Below, piece after piece: positions 1 through 8,858 of a stretch of DNA of 64,000 bases. Origin of the DNA: Streptomyces sp. NBC_00289 (GTDB lineage Bacteria; Actinomycetota; Actinomycetes; Streptomycetales; Streptomycetaceae); assembly GCF_041435115.1 (NCBI RefSeq), contig NZ_CP108046.1, forward strand, positions 4,216,001 through 4,280,000, read 5' to 3'. A program made the translations under genes and the position numbers. Each line of letters starts with the position of its first letter. Positions within the stretch are counted from its first letter, which is position 1. The notes beneath the pieces were generated by a model that searched no databases, was not told the DNA's origin, and was given only the letters and a program-made list of their open reading frames with translations.

Positions 1-2357
1 ACGATCACCTGCCGTGCCTTCGAGCCGTACGGTGTCGCCGTCGTGGCCAGCAGGTAGGTGCCCGGTTCCGGTACCGAGACGATGTACGAGCCGTCCGCGA
101 GGGACGTGACCCCGTCCAGCCGGCGTCCGCCCGTCGTCAGCAGGGTCACGGTCGCGTTCTCCACCGGTTCGCCCTCCGTGGTGCGGACGTAACCGTGGAC
201 CACCGAGGCGCCGCCCTCCGCCGAAGGCTCCTCGGGGGATTCCTGCTCCTCCTTGGGCTCCACCGCGAGATGCGGCAGCCGCTTCTCCAGCCCGGCCGGC
301 AGCCACCAGTTGGAATTGCCGAGCAGGTGCATCATGGCCGGCACCAGCGCCGTACGCAGGATGAAGGCGTCGAGGGCCACGGCGGCCGCCAGGCCGACGC
401 CCGCCATGGCCGCGCCGGCGTCGCCGCTCAGGACGAAGGCCAGGAAGACGCACACCATGATCAGGGCCGCGGAGTTGATCACGCGGCTGGTCTCCGCCAG
501 ACCGACCCGTACCGCGCGGGCGTTGTCCTTGGTGTGGACCCACTCCTCGTGCATACGGCTGACCAGGAAGACCTGGTAGTCCATCGAGAGGCCGAAGAGC
601 AGGGACAGCATGATGACCGGCAGGAAGGCGTTGATCGGGCCCTCCTTGCCGAGGCCGAGGAGGTCGAGTCCCCAGCCCCACTGGAAGACCGCGACGAGGA
701 CGCCGAAGGAGGCCGCCGCCGCGATCAGGTTCATCAGCGCGGCCGTCAGCGGCACCACCAGGGAGCGGAAGGCGACCAGCAGGAGCAGGAAGCCCAGGCC
801 GATGATCGTCGCGATGAAGAGGGGCAGACGGTCGCCCGTCACCGTGGCGAAGTCCTTGGAGACGGCCGTGACGCCGCCGACGTGGGCCTTCACCCCCGCC
901 TGCGGGATCACCTCGTCCCTCAGCGTGTCGATGAGGTTGTCCGTCTCCTCGGACTGCGGTGACGTGGTCGGGACGACCTGGATCACGGTCACGCCCCGCG
1001 CGGGCGGCAGCGCCGCGACCTGGGCGACCCCGGCCGTGTCCTTGATCCCCCGGACCAGCGCGGTGGTGTCCCCGCCGTCGGTGACCACCTGGAGCGGGCC
1101 GTTGAAGCCGGGCCCGAAGCCCTCGGCGAGCAGGTCGTACGCCTTTCTGGTGGTCGTCGTCGCGTCGTCGTTGCCCTGGTCGGTGGCGCCCAGGCGCAGT
1201 GACAGCACCGGCAGCGCGAGTACGGCCATGACGACGAGGGCGAGTGTGGCGATCCGGCGCGGGCGCTTCTGCACGCCCGTGGACCAGCGGGCGGCGAGAC
1301 CGCTCGCCTTCTCCGGCTCCGGACCGCTCGCGGCGAGCCTGCGCCGCTGCCGGCGGCTGAGCACCCGCGGGCCGAGGAAGCCGAGCATCGCCGGCAGCAG
1401 GGTCGTGGCGGCCAGCACGCTCAGCACCACGGTCAGGGAGGTGCCGATGACGACACCGTCCAGGAAACGCAGGTTCGTCACCAGCATTCCGGCGAGTGCG
1501 ATGCACACCGTGCCGCCCGCGAACAGCACGGCCCGGCCGGAGGTGTCGAGGGCGACGACCGCCGACTCCTCAGGCGCCATCCCCTTCAGGATGCCGCGCC
1601 GGTGGCGGGTGACGATGAACAGGGCGTAGTCGATGCCGACGCCGAGGCCGATCAGGGTGGCGAGCAGCGGGGCCAGGTCGGGGATGTCGGTGGTGTGGCT
1701 GAGCAGCTGGGTGGAGAACATGCCCGTGCCGACGCCGAAGATCGCGATGGCGAGCGGGAGCAGCATCGCGAAGAGCGAACCGAAGGCCAGGAACAGGACG
1801 ACGGCCGCCGCCAGGATCCCGATCATCTCCGCGAGTCCGGTGGGCGGTTCCTGCACCCGCTGGATCGCCTGGCCGCCGAGCTCGACCTCCAGTCCGTCGC
1901 GTTCGACGCCCCGCGCGGTGTCGACGACGTCCTGGACGAGTTCCTTGGGGACCGCGTTCGCCTGGTCGGCGAAGGTGATCTGGGCGTACGCGATCCGCCC
2001 GTCGCCGCTGACCTGTGCCGCGCCCCCGGCGCCCGCGTAGGGGCTGGTGACCCCGCCGACGCCCTTCATCCCGGCTATCTCGTCGAGTGCGGGCTGGATC
2101 CGGGACCGTACCGCCTGGTCCCGTACCGTCCCGGTGTCGACCTTCCACACCACCGTGTCGGTGTCGCCCGCGCTGTCCGGGAACGCCTTCTCCATCAGGT
2201 CGTACGCGCGCTTGGAGTCCGTGTTCGGGAGGGAGAAGACGTTCGCGTAGTCCGTGCCCGCCGCCGAGGCCGAGAAGCCCAGGCCGAACAATGCCCCCAC
2301 CCACAACAACAGGACCACCAGCCGGTGCCGATAGCACCACCGTGCCAATGCCGCCAC
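1..2357 (-). CDS. MMPL/RND-family transporter with C-terminal regulatory-like domain (partial, runs off left edge)
   Basis: About 785 codons lie in the window and the reading frame is still open at the edge. The protein starts with GTG (VAALARWCYRHRLVVLLLW), with GAGGAG 12 nt upstream. It has the MMPL layout: one N-terminal helix, a large outer loop, a helix block, then a second loop and helix block, ending near residue 690. The family exports lipids or hydrophobic compounds using the proton gradient. After a Glu/Pro-rich linker (about 695-710), a region beginning near GASVVHGYVRTTEGEPVENA resembles carboxypeptidase-regulatory/Cna-B beta-sandwich domains, which is unusual for an MMPL protein. 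It is divergent from a two-component system that may control it (inference). The substrate is unknown. Confidence 0.9.
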   Translation of the reverse strand, partial: MAALARWCYRHRLVVLLLWVGALFGLGFSASAAGTDYANVFSLPNTDSKRAYDLMEKAFPDSAGDTDTVVWKVDTGTVRDQAVRSRIQPALDEIAGMKGVGGVTSPYAGAGGAAQVSGDGRIAYAQITFADQANAVPKELVQDVVDTARGVERDGLEVELGGQAIQRVQEPPTGLAEMIGILAAAVVLFLAFGSLFAMLLPLAIAIFGVGTGMFSTQLLSHTTDIPDLAPLLATLIGLGVGIDYALFIVTRHRRGILKGMAPEESAVVALDTSGRAVLFAGGTVCIALAGMLVTNLRFLDGVVIGTSLTVVLSVLAATTLLPAMLGFLGPRVLSRRQRRRLAASGPEPEKASGLAARWSTGVQKRPRRIATLALVVMAVLALPVLSLRLGATDQGNDDATTTTRKAYDLLAEGFGPGFNGPLQVVTDGGDTTALVRGIKDTAGVAQVAALPPARGVTVIQVVPTTSPQSEETDNLIDTLRDEVIPQAGVKAHVGGVTAVSKDFATVTGDRLPLFIATIIGLGFLLLLVAFRSLVVPLTAALMNLIAAAASFGVLVAVFQWGWGLDLLGLGKEGPINAFLPVIMLSLLFGLSMDYQVFLVSRMHEEWVHTKDNARAVRVGLAETSRVINSAALIMVCVFLAFVLSGDAGAAMAGVGLAAAVALDAFILRTALVPAMMHLLGNSNWWLPAGLEKRLPHLAVEPKEEQESPEEPSAEGGASVVHGYVRTTEGEPVENATVTLLTTGGRRLDGVTSLADGSYIVSVPEPGTYLLATTATPYGSKARQVI

Positions 2358-2512
2358 GCTCAACAGCTCCTCAGTCGTCGGTTGGTCCCCCAGGTCCTGG
2401 ACAACAGGATTGGCCGCACCGCGCGCGTGTGGGGGCGGCTCGCCATGACTCTCAAGGAACTCCAAAGCTGCGAACCGACCCGGCTGTCAGTGGCGCCGCC
2501 GATACTGGGGGC
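2358..2512. promoter_or_regulatory. Divergent promoter region, MMPL transporter / response regulator
   Basis: This 155-bp gap separates two divergent starts. Around 2450-2470 it holds two similar half-sites, CTCAAGG and CTCCAAAG, spaced like the direct repeats that OmpR/PhoB regulators bind. This makes autoregulation and control of the transporter plausible but unproven. Confidence 0.35.
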
Positions 2513-3238
2513 ATGTCGACGGCTCCAGGCACCGTGCTGGTCGTGGAGGACGAACCGAGCATCGCGGACGTCCTCTCCATCGCCCTGCGCTACCACCGGT
2601 TCGAGGTCATGACGGCGGGCACCGTCCGGGAGGCGCTCGCGCTGGCCGGGCGCACCCGGCCCGACGTGGCGCTGCTCGACGTCATGCTGCCCGACGGGGA
2701 CGGCCGGGCCCTGGGCCGCCGGCTGCGCGCCGGACAACCCGGTCTTGCGCTGGTGTTCCTGACCGCCCGCGACTCACCCGCCGAGATCGTCGGCGCGCTG
2801 GAGTTCGGCGACGACTACATCACCAAGCCGTTCAACATCGACGAGGTCATCGCCCGGATATCGGCCGTCCTGCGCCGCACCCTCCCGCACGCGCGATCGG
2901 ACTCCCGCGAGGGCACCGCCCTGGCCGACGTCCTGCCGCAGCGACCGCCCCTGCGCTACGGCGACCTCGAGCTGGACGAGACGACGTACTCGGTGCACCG
3001 CGCGGGACGCACGGTCGAGCTCACCCCCACCGAGTACGCCCTGCTGCGCTTCCTGGTGCGCAACGGCGGCCGGATCGTGCCCAAGGAGCAACTCCTGCGC
3101 CACGTCTGGCAGTACGAGCACACCCCGCCCGAATCGACCGTCGTCGAGACCTACATCAGCTATCTGCGGCGCAAGCTCGACCCACTCGGCCCGCCGGTGA
3201 TCACCACCCGGCGGGGCGTCGGATACGGGCTGGCATGA
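2513..3238 (+). CDS. OmpR/PhoB-family response regulator
   Basis: This 241-residue protein has an N-terminal receiver domain (VLVVEDEPSIADVL). The acidic pocket is E12/D13, the phospho-acceptor is D56 in LLDVMLPDGDG, and the switch lysine is in YITKPF. A C-terminal winged helix follows (LTPTEYALLRFLVRN ... RRGVGYGLA), as in OmpR/PhoB regulators. The ATG has a G-rich Shine-Dalgarno run just upstream. The stop overlaps the kinase start in ATGA, so the two are translationally coupled. The likely target is the divergent MMPL transporter, from position only. Confidence 0.96.
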   Translation: MSTAPGTVLVVEDEPSIADVLSIALRYHRFEVMTAGTVREALALAGRTRPDVALLDVMLPDGDGRALGRRLRAGQPGLALVFLTARDSPAEIVGALEFGDDYITKPFNIDEVIARISAVLRRTLPHARSDSREGTALADVLPQRPPLRYGDLELDETTYSVHRAGRTVELTPTEYALLRFLVRNGGRIVPKEQLLRHVWQYEHTPPESTVVETYISYLRRKLDPLGPPVITTRRGVGYGLA

Positions 3239-4713
3239 GGTTCCCGAAAGCTCCCTGGTTTCCCGCCCTCCACCTGTCGCGCTGCACGCACGGCGTCCGC
3301 TCCCTGCGCGCCCAGCTGACACTGGCGAACGTGGCGTTGCTGGCCCTCGGAATCGTCGCGGCGACCGCCGTGAGCGTGATGGGCATGCGGTACTACCTGC
3401 TCGACCAGATCGACGCGGGGCTGGTCAAGACCCGGAACTCGCTGAGCAGTTCGCAGCTCACCCTGCGGCAGATCGACTCGCTGAGCGTGCTGGGCTTCCT
3501 CCACGACCGCGTCGCGCCGGGGACCGCGGCGGAGGACCCGAGACCGGACTCGATCTTCGCCGCCGTCGACAGCCGGGGCGAGCCCGTCGGCATCCTCGGG
3601 TTCAAGCCGACCGACGCCCAGCGCGCCCTGGCGGCCGCGGTCGACGACCCGCGCGCGCTGACCGAGGACACCGAGCCGCACGACCTGACGGTGCACGGCG
3701 CCGCCTACCGTGCGACGGCGACCCGCCTCGCCGACGGCACGTACATCCTGCTGGCCAGCTCGGCCGACGCCCTCCACCAGGGCGTCGGCAAGGCCGTCAA
3801 ACTGGACCTCACCATCGGCACCCTGCTGCTCGCGCTGCTGGCCTGTCTCACGATGTTCAGCGTCCGGCGCCGGATGCGGCCGCTGGAGGACATGGTGGAG
3901 ACCTCGTCGGCGATCGCCGAGGGCGACCTGACCCGGCGCGTCCCCTCCAGCCGTGAGGCCACCCTGGAGGTCGAACAGCTGCGGCTCGCCCTCAACTCCA
4001 TGCTCCACCAGGTCGAGTCGGCGCACCGCACACGCGAGCACAGCGCGGCCCAGCTGCGCCGCTTCGTCGCCGACGCCTCGCACGAGTTGCGCACCCCGCT
4101 GTCCGCGATACGCGGCTACCTCCAGCTGTACGACAAGGGGATGCTCAACGACCCGGCCGACCGCAAACGCGCCTGGGAGCGGGTGCTGGCGGAGGCGGAC
4201 CGCATGGGGCGCCTGGTCGACGAACTGCTCACCCTCGCCCGGCTCGACCAGCAGCCCGAACTGCGCTTCCGGAACGTCGACGTGAGCCGCCTGGTGCGGG
4301 AGGCGGCCGAGGACTTCCGGGTGCAGCAGCCCGAACGACCGGTCACCGTCGGCGCCGAGGGCACCCTGTTGGTACGCGCCGACGAGTCGGGGCTGCGGCA
4401 GGTGCTCGGCAACCTGCTGGGCAACGTGCGCACGCACACGCCCGCCGACGTGCCGGTGCGGCTGGCCGTCGAGCGTACGGACGGGGCCGTACGGCTGTGC
4501 GTCTCGGACGAGGGCCCGGGGCTCCGTCCGGAGGACTCGGCCCGCGTCTTCGACCGGTTCTTCCGGGCCGGAGGGGGTGCGGGAAGCGGGCTCGGCCTGG
4601 CGATCGTGCAGGGGGTCGTGCAGGCACACGGTGGCGAGGTCGCGGTGCGGACGGCGCCCGGCGAGGGGCTGGCGGTCACCGTCACGCTGCCGGCCGGGGC
4701 CACCCCGCCGTAG
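3235..4713 (+). CDS. Membrane sensor histidine kinase
   Basis: This 492-residue kinase is the partner of the response regulator just upstream. It has a membrane helix at about 30-50, an extracytoplasmic sensor region at about 51-188, a second helix at about 190-210, a HAMP segment at about 211-263, then the dimerisation domain with phospho-accepting H283 in DASHELRTPLSAIRGY. The ATPase domain shows the N box (GNLLGNVRTHTP), a DEGPGL G1 box and a GSGLGLAIV G2 box. All catalytic motifs look intact. The sensor region matches nothing I recognise, so the signal is unknown. Confidence 0.96.
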   Translation: MRFPKAPWFPALHLSRCTHGVRSLRAQLTLANVALLALGIVAATAVSVMGMRYYLLDQIDAGLVKTRNSLSSSQLTLRQIDSLSVLGFLHDRVAPGTAAEDPRPDSIFAAVDSRGEPVGILGFKPTDAQRALAAAVDDPRALTEDTEPHDLTVHGAAYRATATRLADGTYILLASSADALHQGVGKAVKLDLTIGTLLLALLACLTMFSVRRRMRPLEDMVETSSAIAEGDLTRRVPSSREATLEVEQLRLALNSMLHQVESAHRTREHSAAQLRRFVADASHELRTPLSAIRGYLQLYDKGMLNDPADRKRAWERVLAEADRMGRLVDELLTLARLDQQPELRFRNVDVSRLVREAAEDFRVQQPERPVTVGAEGTLLVRADESGLRQVLGNLLGNVRTHTPADVPVRLAVERTDGAVRLCVSDEGPGLRPEDSARVFDRFFRAGGGAGSGLGLAIVQGVVQAHGGEVAVRTAPGEGLAVTVTLPAGATPP

Positions 4714-4735
4714 GTCCGCTTCGCGACCGTACGGC

Positions 4736-5167
4736 TCAGGGGGCGGAGCGCACGACGGCCCACACCGTCTTCCCGTACCGGCCCCCGCTCCCCACGCCCC
4801 AGGCCGCCGCGACGCTCTCCACCAGCCGCGGTCCGCGGTCGGCGTCCTCACCCGCACCGACCAACCGCAGCCGGGGCGGCCCGGCCTCGTCCGACACCTC
4901 GACGAGACAGGAGCCGTCGGCGAGCGCCGTCACCGCCACCTCGAACTCCCGCTCCGGGCGGGCCTTGTCGAGGCCCGGGAAGCCCGGGGCGGCAGCACCG
5001 CGGCGTACGACGTCGGTGGCCGGCTCGGACACGACCAGCACCGCGTCCTGGAGCATCGGCTCGTCGAACGTGTGCCCCCACTCGGCCAGATGGTCCCGGA
5101 CCATGCGGCGGGCGAGACCGACGGAGGCCGGATTCCGGGGCAGCACGAAGGCGTTGCGTCTGAGCAC
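4736..5167 (-). CDS. Degenerate GHKL ATPase of the anti-sigma regulatory factor type
   Basis: This 143-residue protein has the size and fold signature of the RsbW-like ATPases that are abundant in Streptomyces. A helix with VVSEPATDVVRRG stands where an ATP-binding N box (E..xN) is expected, and VSDEAGPPRLR stands for the G1 box. The N-box asparagine appears to be aspartate, so Mg-ATP binding may be weak or lost. The start is GTG, 12 nt after the upstream substrate-binding protein gene, with a poor Shine-Dalgarno. It converges on the histidine kinase gene. The partner sigma or anti-anti-sigma factor is unknown. Confidence 0.8.
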   Translation of the reverse strand: MLRRNAFVLPRNPASVGLARRMVRDHLAEWGHTFDEPMLQDAVLVVSEPATDVVRRGAAAPGFPGLDKARPEREFEVAVTALADGSCLVEVSDEAGPPRLRLVGAGEDADRGPRLVESVAAAWGVGSGGRYGKTVWAVVRSAP

Positions 5168-5179
5168 CGCGGGATCGCG

Positions 5180-6736
5180 TCAGATCCAGGTCAGGCGCCA
5201 GAGCCGGAAGACCCCGGTGCCGTCCGACAGGTACTGGCCCCCGCCGACGTCCTCGCTGCCCACGACGTACTCCTTCGCCTGCCACAGCGGGATGACCGGC
5301 ACATCCGCCGCGACCGCCTGCTGCAGCTCCCGGAAGTCCTCGGTGGCCTCGCCGCGGTCGGCGTACCCGCGGCCGCTCTGGATCAGGTGGTCGACGAGGC
5401 CGCTGCTGTAGCCGGTGTTCATGGTGCCGTCGGTGCCCACGAGCGGGGCGCCGAAGGTGTCCGCGTCGGGATAGTCGGCCACCCAGCCGACGGCGTACGC
5501 GTCCAGCTTGCCGGTGGCCCACCGCTTCTGGAAGTCGGACCACTCGTAGCCCTTGACCGTCACCTTGAACAGGCCGCCCGTCTCCAGCTGCCGCTTGAGT
5601 TCCGCGGCCTCCGCGGCGGCGGCGCCCCGGCCGGCGCCGTAGCCGTAGGTGAAGCGGATGGGCAGCGTGACACCGGCCTCGGTGAGCAGCTGCTTGGCCT
5701 TCGCGGTGTCCGGCTTCGGGTAGGCGTCGAAGAACGACGTCGTATGGCCGGTGATACCCGTGGGGATCAGCGAGTACAGCGGGTCCACGGTCCCGTCGTA
5801 CACCTGGGCGGCGAGCTGCTCCCGGTCGACGAGCCAGGCCATGGCCTGACGGACCTTCGTCTCGTGCAACGGCGAACCCGTGCGGGTGTTGAGGTAGAGG
5901 TTGCGGGTCTCGGCGCTGTCGGACTCGGAGACGCGCCGGCCCGGGTCGCTCGCGTTCAGCCCGGCGAGGACCTGGGGCGGCAGCTGGCGGGTGGCGACGT
6001 CGACCCGCTTCGCCTTCCAGGCACTGTCCAGCTTGTTCGCGTCGGCGTAGTAGAGCAGGTCGACGGGCCGTCCGGTGTCCTTGACGGCGCCCTCGTAGTT
6101 CCCGTTGGGCGTGAGGCGGGCCTTCTTGTTCTTCGTATACGCCGTCAGTTCGTACGGGCCGGTGCCGTCCACGCCGTTGTCGGTGCGCTGCCCGTCGGCG
6201 GGGTACTTGGTGCGGTCGACGATCGAACCGGCGCCGGTGGCCACCTTGAACGGGAAGGTCGCGTCCGGCGAGGAGAGGTGGAAGGTGACTTTCAGGCCAT
6301 CCGCGCTCACCGAGGCGAGGGTGTCCAGCAGGGCGGAGGGGCCGACGTCCGACTTGATCTTCTTGACCCGGTCGAAGGAGTACTTCACGTCCTCGGCGGT
6401 CATCGAGCGGCCGCTCGGGAAGGTGAGGCCCTCGCGCAGGGTGCAGCGGTAGGTGCGCAGGTCGTGGCCCACGAAGCCACAGCTCTCGGCCGCGTCGGGC
6501 ACGGGTGAGGCGCCGCCCGGCTCGTAGGTCAGCAGTGACTGGAAAACGTTGCTGAACAGAGCCCACGACCCGGCGTCGTAGGCCGCTGCCGGGTCGAGCG
6601 ACGTGACGGCGTCCGTCGTACCGACCTGGATGGACTTGTCCGAGTCCCCCTGCGACGGCAACAACTGCCAGCCGCCGACTCCCACAGCCGCCAGTACGGC
6701 GAGCATCGCGAGAATCCGCATGCGAACCGATCGCAT
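5180..6736 (-). CDS. Family 5 (oligopeptide-type) ABC transporter substrate-binding protein
   Basis: The 518-residue product matches SBP_bac_5 proteins: LDPAAAYDAGSW near the N-terminus, a LREGLTFPSG segment and VRQAMAWLVDREQLA are typical of OppA/DppA relatives that bind peptides or nickel chelates. I chose the ATG of MRSVRMRILAMLAV, preceded by GGGGAGGG. The N-terminus is a hydrophobic segment (MLAVLAAVGVGGWQLLP) with no lipobox cysteine, so it is probably held by an uncleaved anchor or secreted rather than lipidated. No permease or ATPase genes are adjacent, so it is an orphan binding protein. Confidence 0.9.
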   Translation of the reverse strand: MRSVRMRILAMLAVLAAVGVGGWQLLPSQGDSDKSIQVGTTDAVTSLDPAAAYDAGSWALFSNVFQSLLTYEPGGASPVPDAAESCGFVGHDLRTYRCTLREGLTFPSGRSMTAEDVKYSFDRVKKIKSDVGPSALLDTLASVSADGLKVTFHLSSPDATFPFKVATGAGSIVDRTKYPADGQRTDNGVDGTGPYELTAYTKNKKARLTPNGNYEGAVKDTGRPVDLLYYADANKLDSAWKAKRVDVATRQLPPQVLAGLNASDPGRRVSESDSAETRNLYLNTRTGSPLHETKVRQAMAWLVDREQLAAQVYDGTVDPLYSLIPTGITGHTTSFFDAYPKPDTAKAKQLLTEAGVTLPIRFTYGYGAGRGAAAAEAAELKRQLETGGLFKVTVKGYEWSDFQKRWATGKLDAYAVGWVADYPDADTFGAPLVGTDGTMNTGYSSGLVDHLIQSGRGYADRGEATEDFRELQQAVAADVPVIPLWQAKEYVVGSEDVGGGQYLSDGTGVFRLWRLTWI

Positions 6737-7030
6737 CGGTTTGCCCTCCCCGGACCCCCGGGGGCCCCAGTGCACAGGCCACTCCCCTAGTGGCGCGGCT
6801 CACCTAACCACAGGTGTTTCTCCTGGCGGAAGAGTGATTTGGTGAGTTGGGGAAGAACTTGCCGCAAGCGGTTTCCGGAACGTTTCACAGCCTCCTCACA
6901 GAATCCGCGGCGAAGGCCCACCGGCTCGCGTGCGTGCTCCGTGCGGGGCGGGTGCGGGCCGTGAACCGGCGGGCGCGGAAAGGCTGTTCGCGCCTGGGCG
7001 AGGCCGTCTTCCCGCCCGGGCCGTAAGCCG
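6737..7030. other. Intergenic region upstream of the substrate-binding protein gene
   Basis: These 294 bases hold the presumed promoter of the minus-strand binding-protein gene and the 3' side of the metallophosphoesterase gene. The part next to the gene is relatively AT-rich for this genome. No convincing gene was seen. Confidence 0.4.
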
Positions 7031-8428
7031 TCACGCCTGTAGCGAGGCCAGTTCGATCACCGTGATGTCGGACGGTGCGCCCACGCGCGTGGGAGGCCCC
7101 CACGCGCCCGCACCCCGGCTGACGTACAGCTGGGTGTCGCCGTAGCGCTCCAGTCCGGCCACGGTCGGATTCGCGGCCTCGGCGATGAGGCTGCCGGGCC
7201 AGAGCTGGCCGCCGTGGGTGTGGCCGGAGAGCTGGAGGTCGACGCCGTGCTCGACGGCGTCGTGGATCTGGACCGGCTGATGGGCGAGCAGCACGCACGC
7301 GCGGGCCCGGTCCCGGTCGCCGAGGGCCCTGGTGAAGTCGGGACCGTGGCCCTCGCTCTCGCCCGCCACGTCGTTGACACCGGCGAGGTCGAAATGGGCC
7401 AGCTCGGTGCGGGCGTTCTCCAGCGGGCGCAGTCCGAGCCGGCGTACCTCCTCGACCCACTGCTCGGCGCCGGAGAAGTACTCGTGGTTGCCGGTGACGA
7501 AGAAGCTTCCGTGCCGGGCCCTCAGCCGGGCGAGGGGCGCCGCCGCCGGGCCCAGGTCCTTCACGCTGCCGTCCACCAGGTCGCCGACGACCGCGATCAG
7601 GTCGGGCTGGGTCGCGTTGACCGTGTCGACGACCTTCTGGGCGAAGCCCCGCCCCAGGACCGGGCCCAGGTGGATGTCGCTGACCACCGCGATACGGTAA
7701 CCGTGCGCCGCGCGCGGGAGCTTGGCCAGCGGGACGGTGACCCGCTTGACCCGCGGCCCGCGCAGCACGCCGTACGTGCCGTAGCCGACCGTCCCGACGG
7801 CCGCCGCCGCCGCGGCACCGCCGACGACACGGGAGACGAACAGGCGGCGCGAGGGGGCGGCGACGAGCCGGGGCGACTTCGCGGACTCCTGTTCCTCGCG
7901 TGCCCCGCGTGCCCCGCGGTCCTCGCCCGCGTCGCGAGACTCGGGTGCGTCGTGTCCGTGGTGCGCGCCGTGTCCGTCGTGCACGCGGCGTTCGTCGTGC
8001 GCGTGGCGTTCGTCGTGCGCCTCGCGTTCGTCACGTGGCGCGGGTGTCTCGCGCGGTCCGCCCGCCGGGACCCGTTCCGGGCGCGGTGCGGGCAGCCCGG
8101 TGGGGGCCCGCCTCTCCAGGACGCGTCGCAGCAGCGGCCGTACGACCTCTCCCGCCAGCAGTGCCAGCAGCAGGTATATCGACAGCGCCAGCCACAGGAA
8201 GCCGGGCCAGGCCAGCACCTGCTGGAGCCAGAAGGGCGCGCCCGTGCGTTCGGCGACGAGCGCTCCGATCGCCAGCACCCAGCCGCCCGCGACGAGGACC
8301 GCCCCCGCTCGGCGCGCCCGACCCGGGCCCCGGGTCGTGTCGCGGAACAGACGGCGCCACAGGTACCAGTTGGCCGCCACCACGACGGCCAGCGCGGCCA
8401 GCGCGATCAGGACGAAAAGTATGACCAC
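7031..8428 (-). CDS. Membrane-anchored metallophosphoesterase
   Basis: This 465-residue protein has helices at about 1-20, 42-60 and 75-97, then a long charged linker, and then a calcineurin-like phosphoesterase domain. The metal-binding motifs are complete: VVSDIHLG (D251, H253), VVGDLVDG, TGNHEYF, LLAHQP and LSGHTHGGQ. It resembles the YkuE/YaeI group that hydrolyses phosphodiester bonds in lipids or nucleotides; the substrate here is unknown. The linker (about 130-165) is built of HDER, HDGHG and HHGHD pieces and could bind metal. A twin-arginine-like segment, SRRLFVSRVVGG, lies just before the catalytic domain. The GTG start has GGAGG upstream. Confidence 0.93.
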   Translation of the reverse strand: MVILFVLIALAALAVVVAANWYLWRRLFRDTTRGPGRARRAGAVLVAGGWVLAIGALVAERTGAPFWLQQVLAWPGFLWLALSIYLLLALLAGEVVRPLLRRVLERRAPTGLPAPRPERVPAGGPRETPAPRDEREAHDERHAHDERRVHDGHGAHHGHDAPESRDAGEDRGARGAREEQESAKSPRLVAAPSRRLFVSRVVGGAAAAAAVGTVGYGTYGVLRGPRVKRVTVPLAKLPRAAHGYRIAVVSDIHLGPVLGRGFAQKVVDTVNATQPDLIAVVGDLVDGSVKDLGPAAAPLARLRARHGSFFVTGNHEYFSGAEQWVEEVRRLGLRPLENARTELAHFDLAGVNDVAGESEGHGPDFTRALGDRDRARACVLLAHQPVQIHDAVEHGVDLQLSGHTHGGQLWPGSLIAEAANPTVAGLERYGDTQLYVSRGAGAWGPPTRVGAPSDITVIELASLQA

Positions 8429-8477
8429 GGTGTCGTGTCCTCCGTCGTGGGCCGGGCGGTCGGTCGGTGCTGCGGTC

Positions 8478-8525
8478 GGCCGATCAGTCAGCCGATCAGT
8501 CAGCCGATCGGTCTGCCGATCGGTC
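8478..8525. repeat. 12-bp tandem repeat, four copies
   Basis: Four near-identical 12-bp units (core GCCGATCRGTC) lie between the metallophosphoesterase start and the end of the SCO4848-type gene. Each unit carries CCGATCGG or CCGATCAG, so the array also holds small palindromes. Its role is unknown. Confidence 0.8.
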
Positions 8526-8527
8526 GG

Positions 8528-8767
8528 CTATGACGTGCGGCGCAGTGCGCGCAGTCCGCGCAACCCGATGCCTCCGATGACCGTCCCCAATACGAAGGAC
8601 ACGACCGCGAGCAGCAGGTGCACCCAGAAGTACGCCGTCGGCCGGCCGTCGTCGAAGGCGAGCCCGCTGCCGTCCTTGACCAGGTTTTTGACGAAAGTGA
8701 CCCAGATGATCCAGCTCCACACCCCGAAGGCGAGCAGGAACCAGGAGAGGGGGCGGCTGAGCTTCAT
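8528..8767 (-). CDS. SCO4848-family small membrane protein
   Basis: This 79-residue protein starts at MKLSRPLSWFLLAFGVW and has two membrane helices (about 8-27 and 45-68) and a basic C-terminus ending RALRRTS. It matches the Streptomyces family named after SCO4848. No catalytic residues are evident and the function is unknown. It is divergent from the D,D-carboxypeptidase gene, as I recall for other streptomycetes, which hints at an envelope role. Confidence 0.88.
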   Translation of the reverse strand: MKLSRPLSWFLLAFGVWSWIIWVTFVKNLVKDGSGLAFDDGRPTAYFWVHLLLAVVSFVLGTVIGGIGLRGLRALRRTS

Positions 8768-8858
8768 GACCTCAGTATCGCCGTCCCGTGTCCGGTTCCA
8801 TGACCGGGGTGGGGAGGGCGGTGGGACTTCGCCGCGCACGGCAGGTACGTTCTCCGTC

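Noticed and set aside
195..2340. Several long frames on both strands in the first 2.4 kb
   Set aside because: All overlap the MMPL gene, whose frame gives the only recognisable protein and is open to the left edge.
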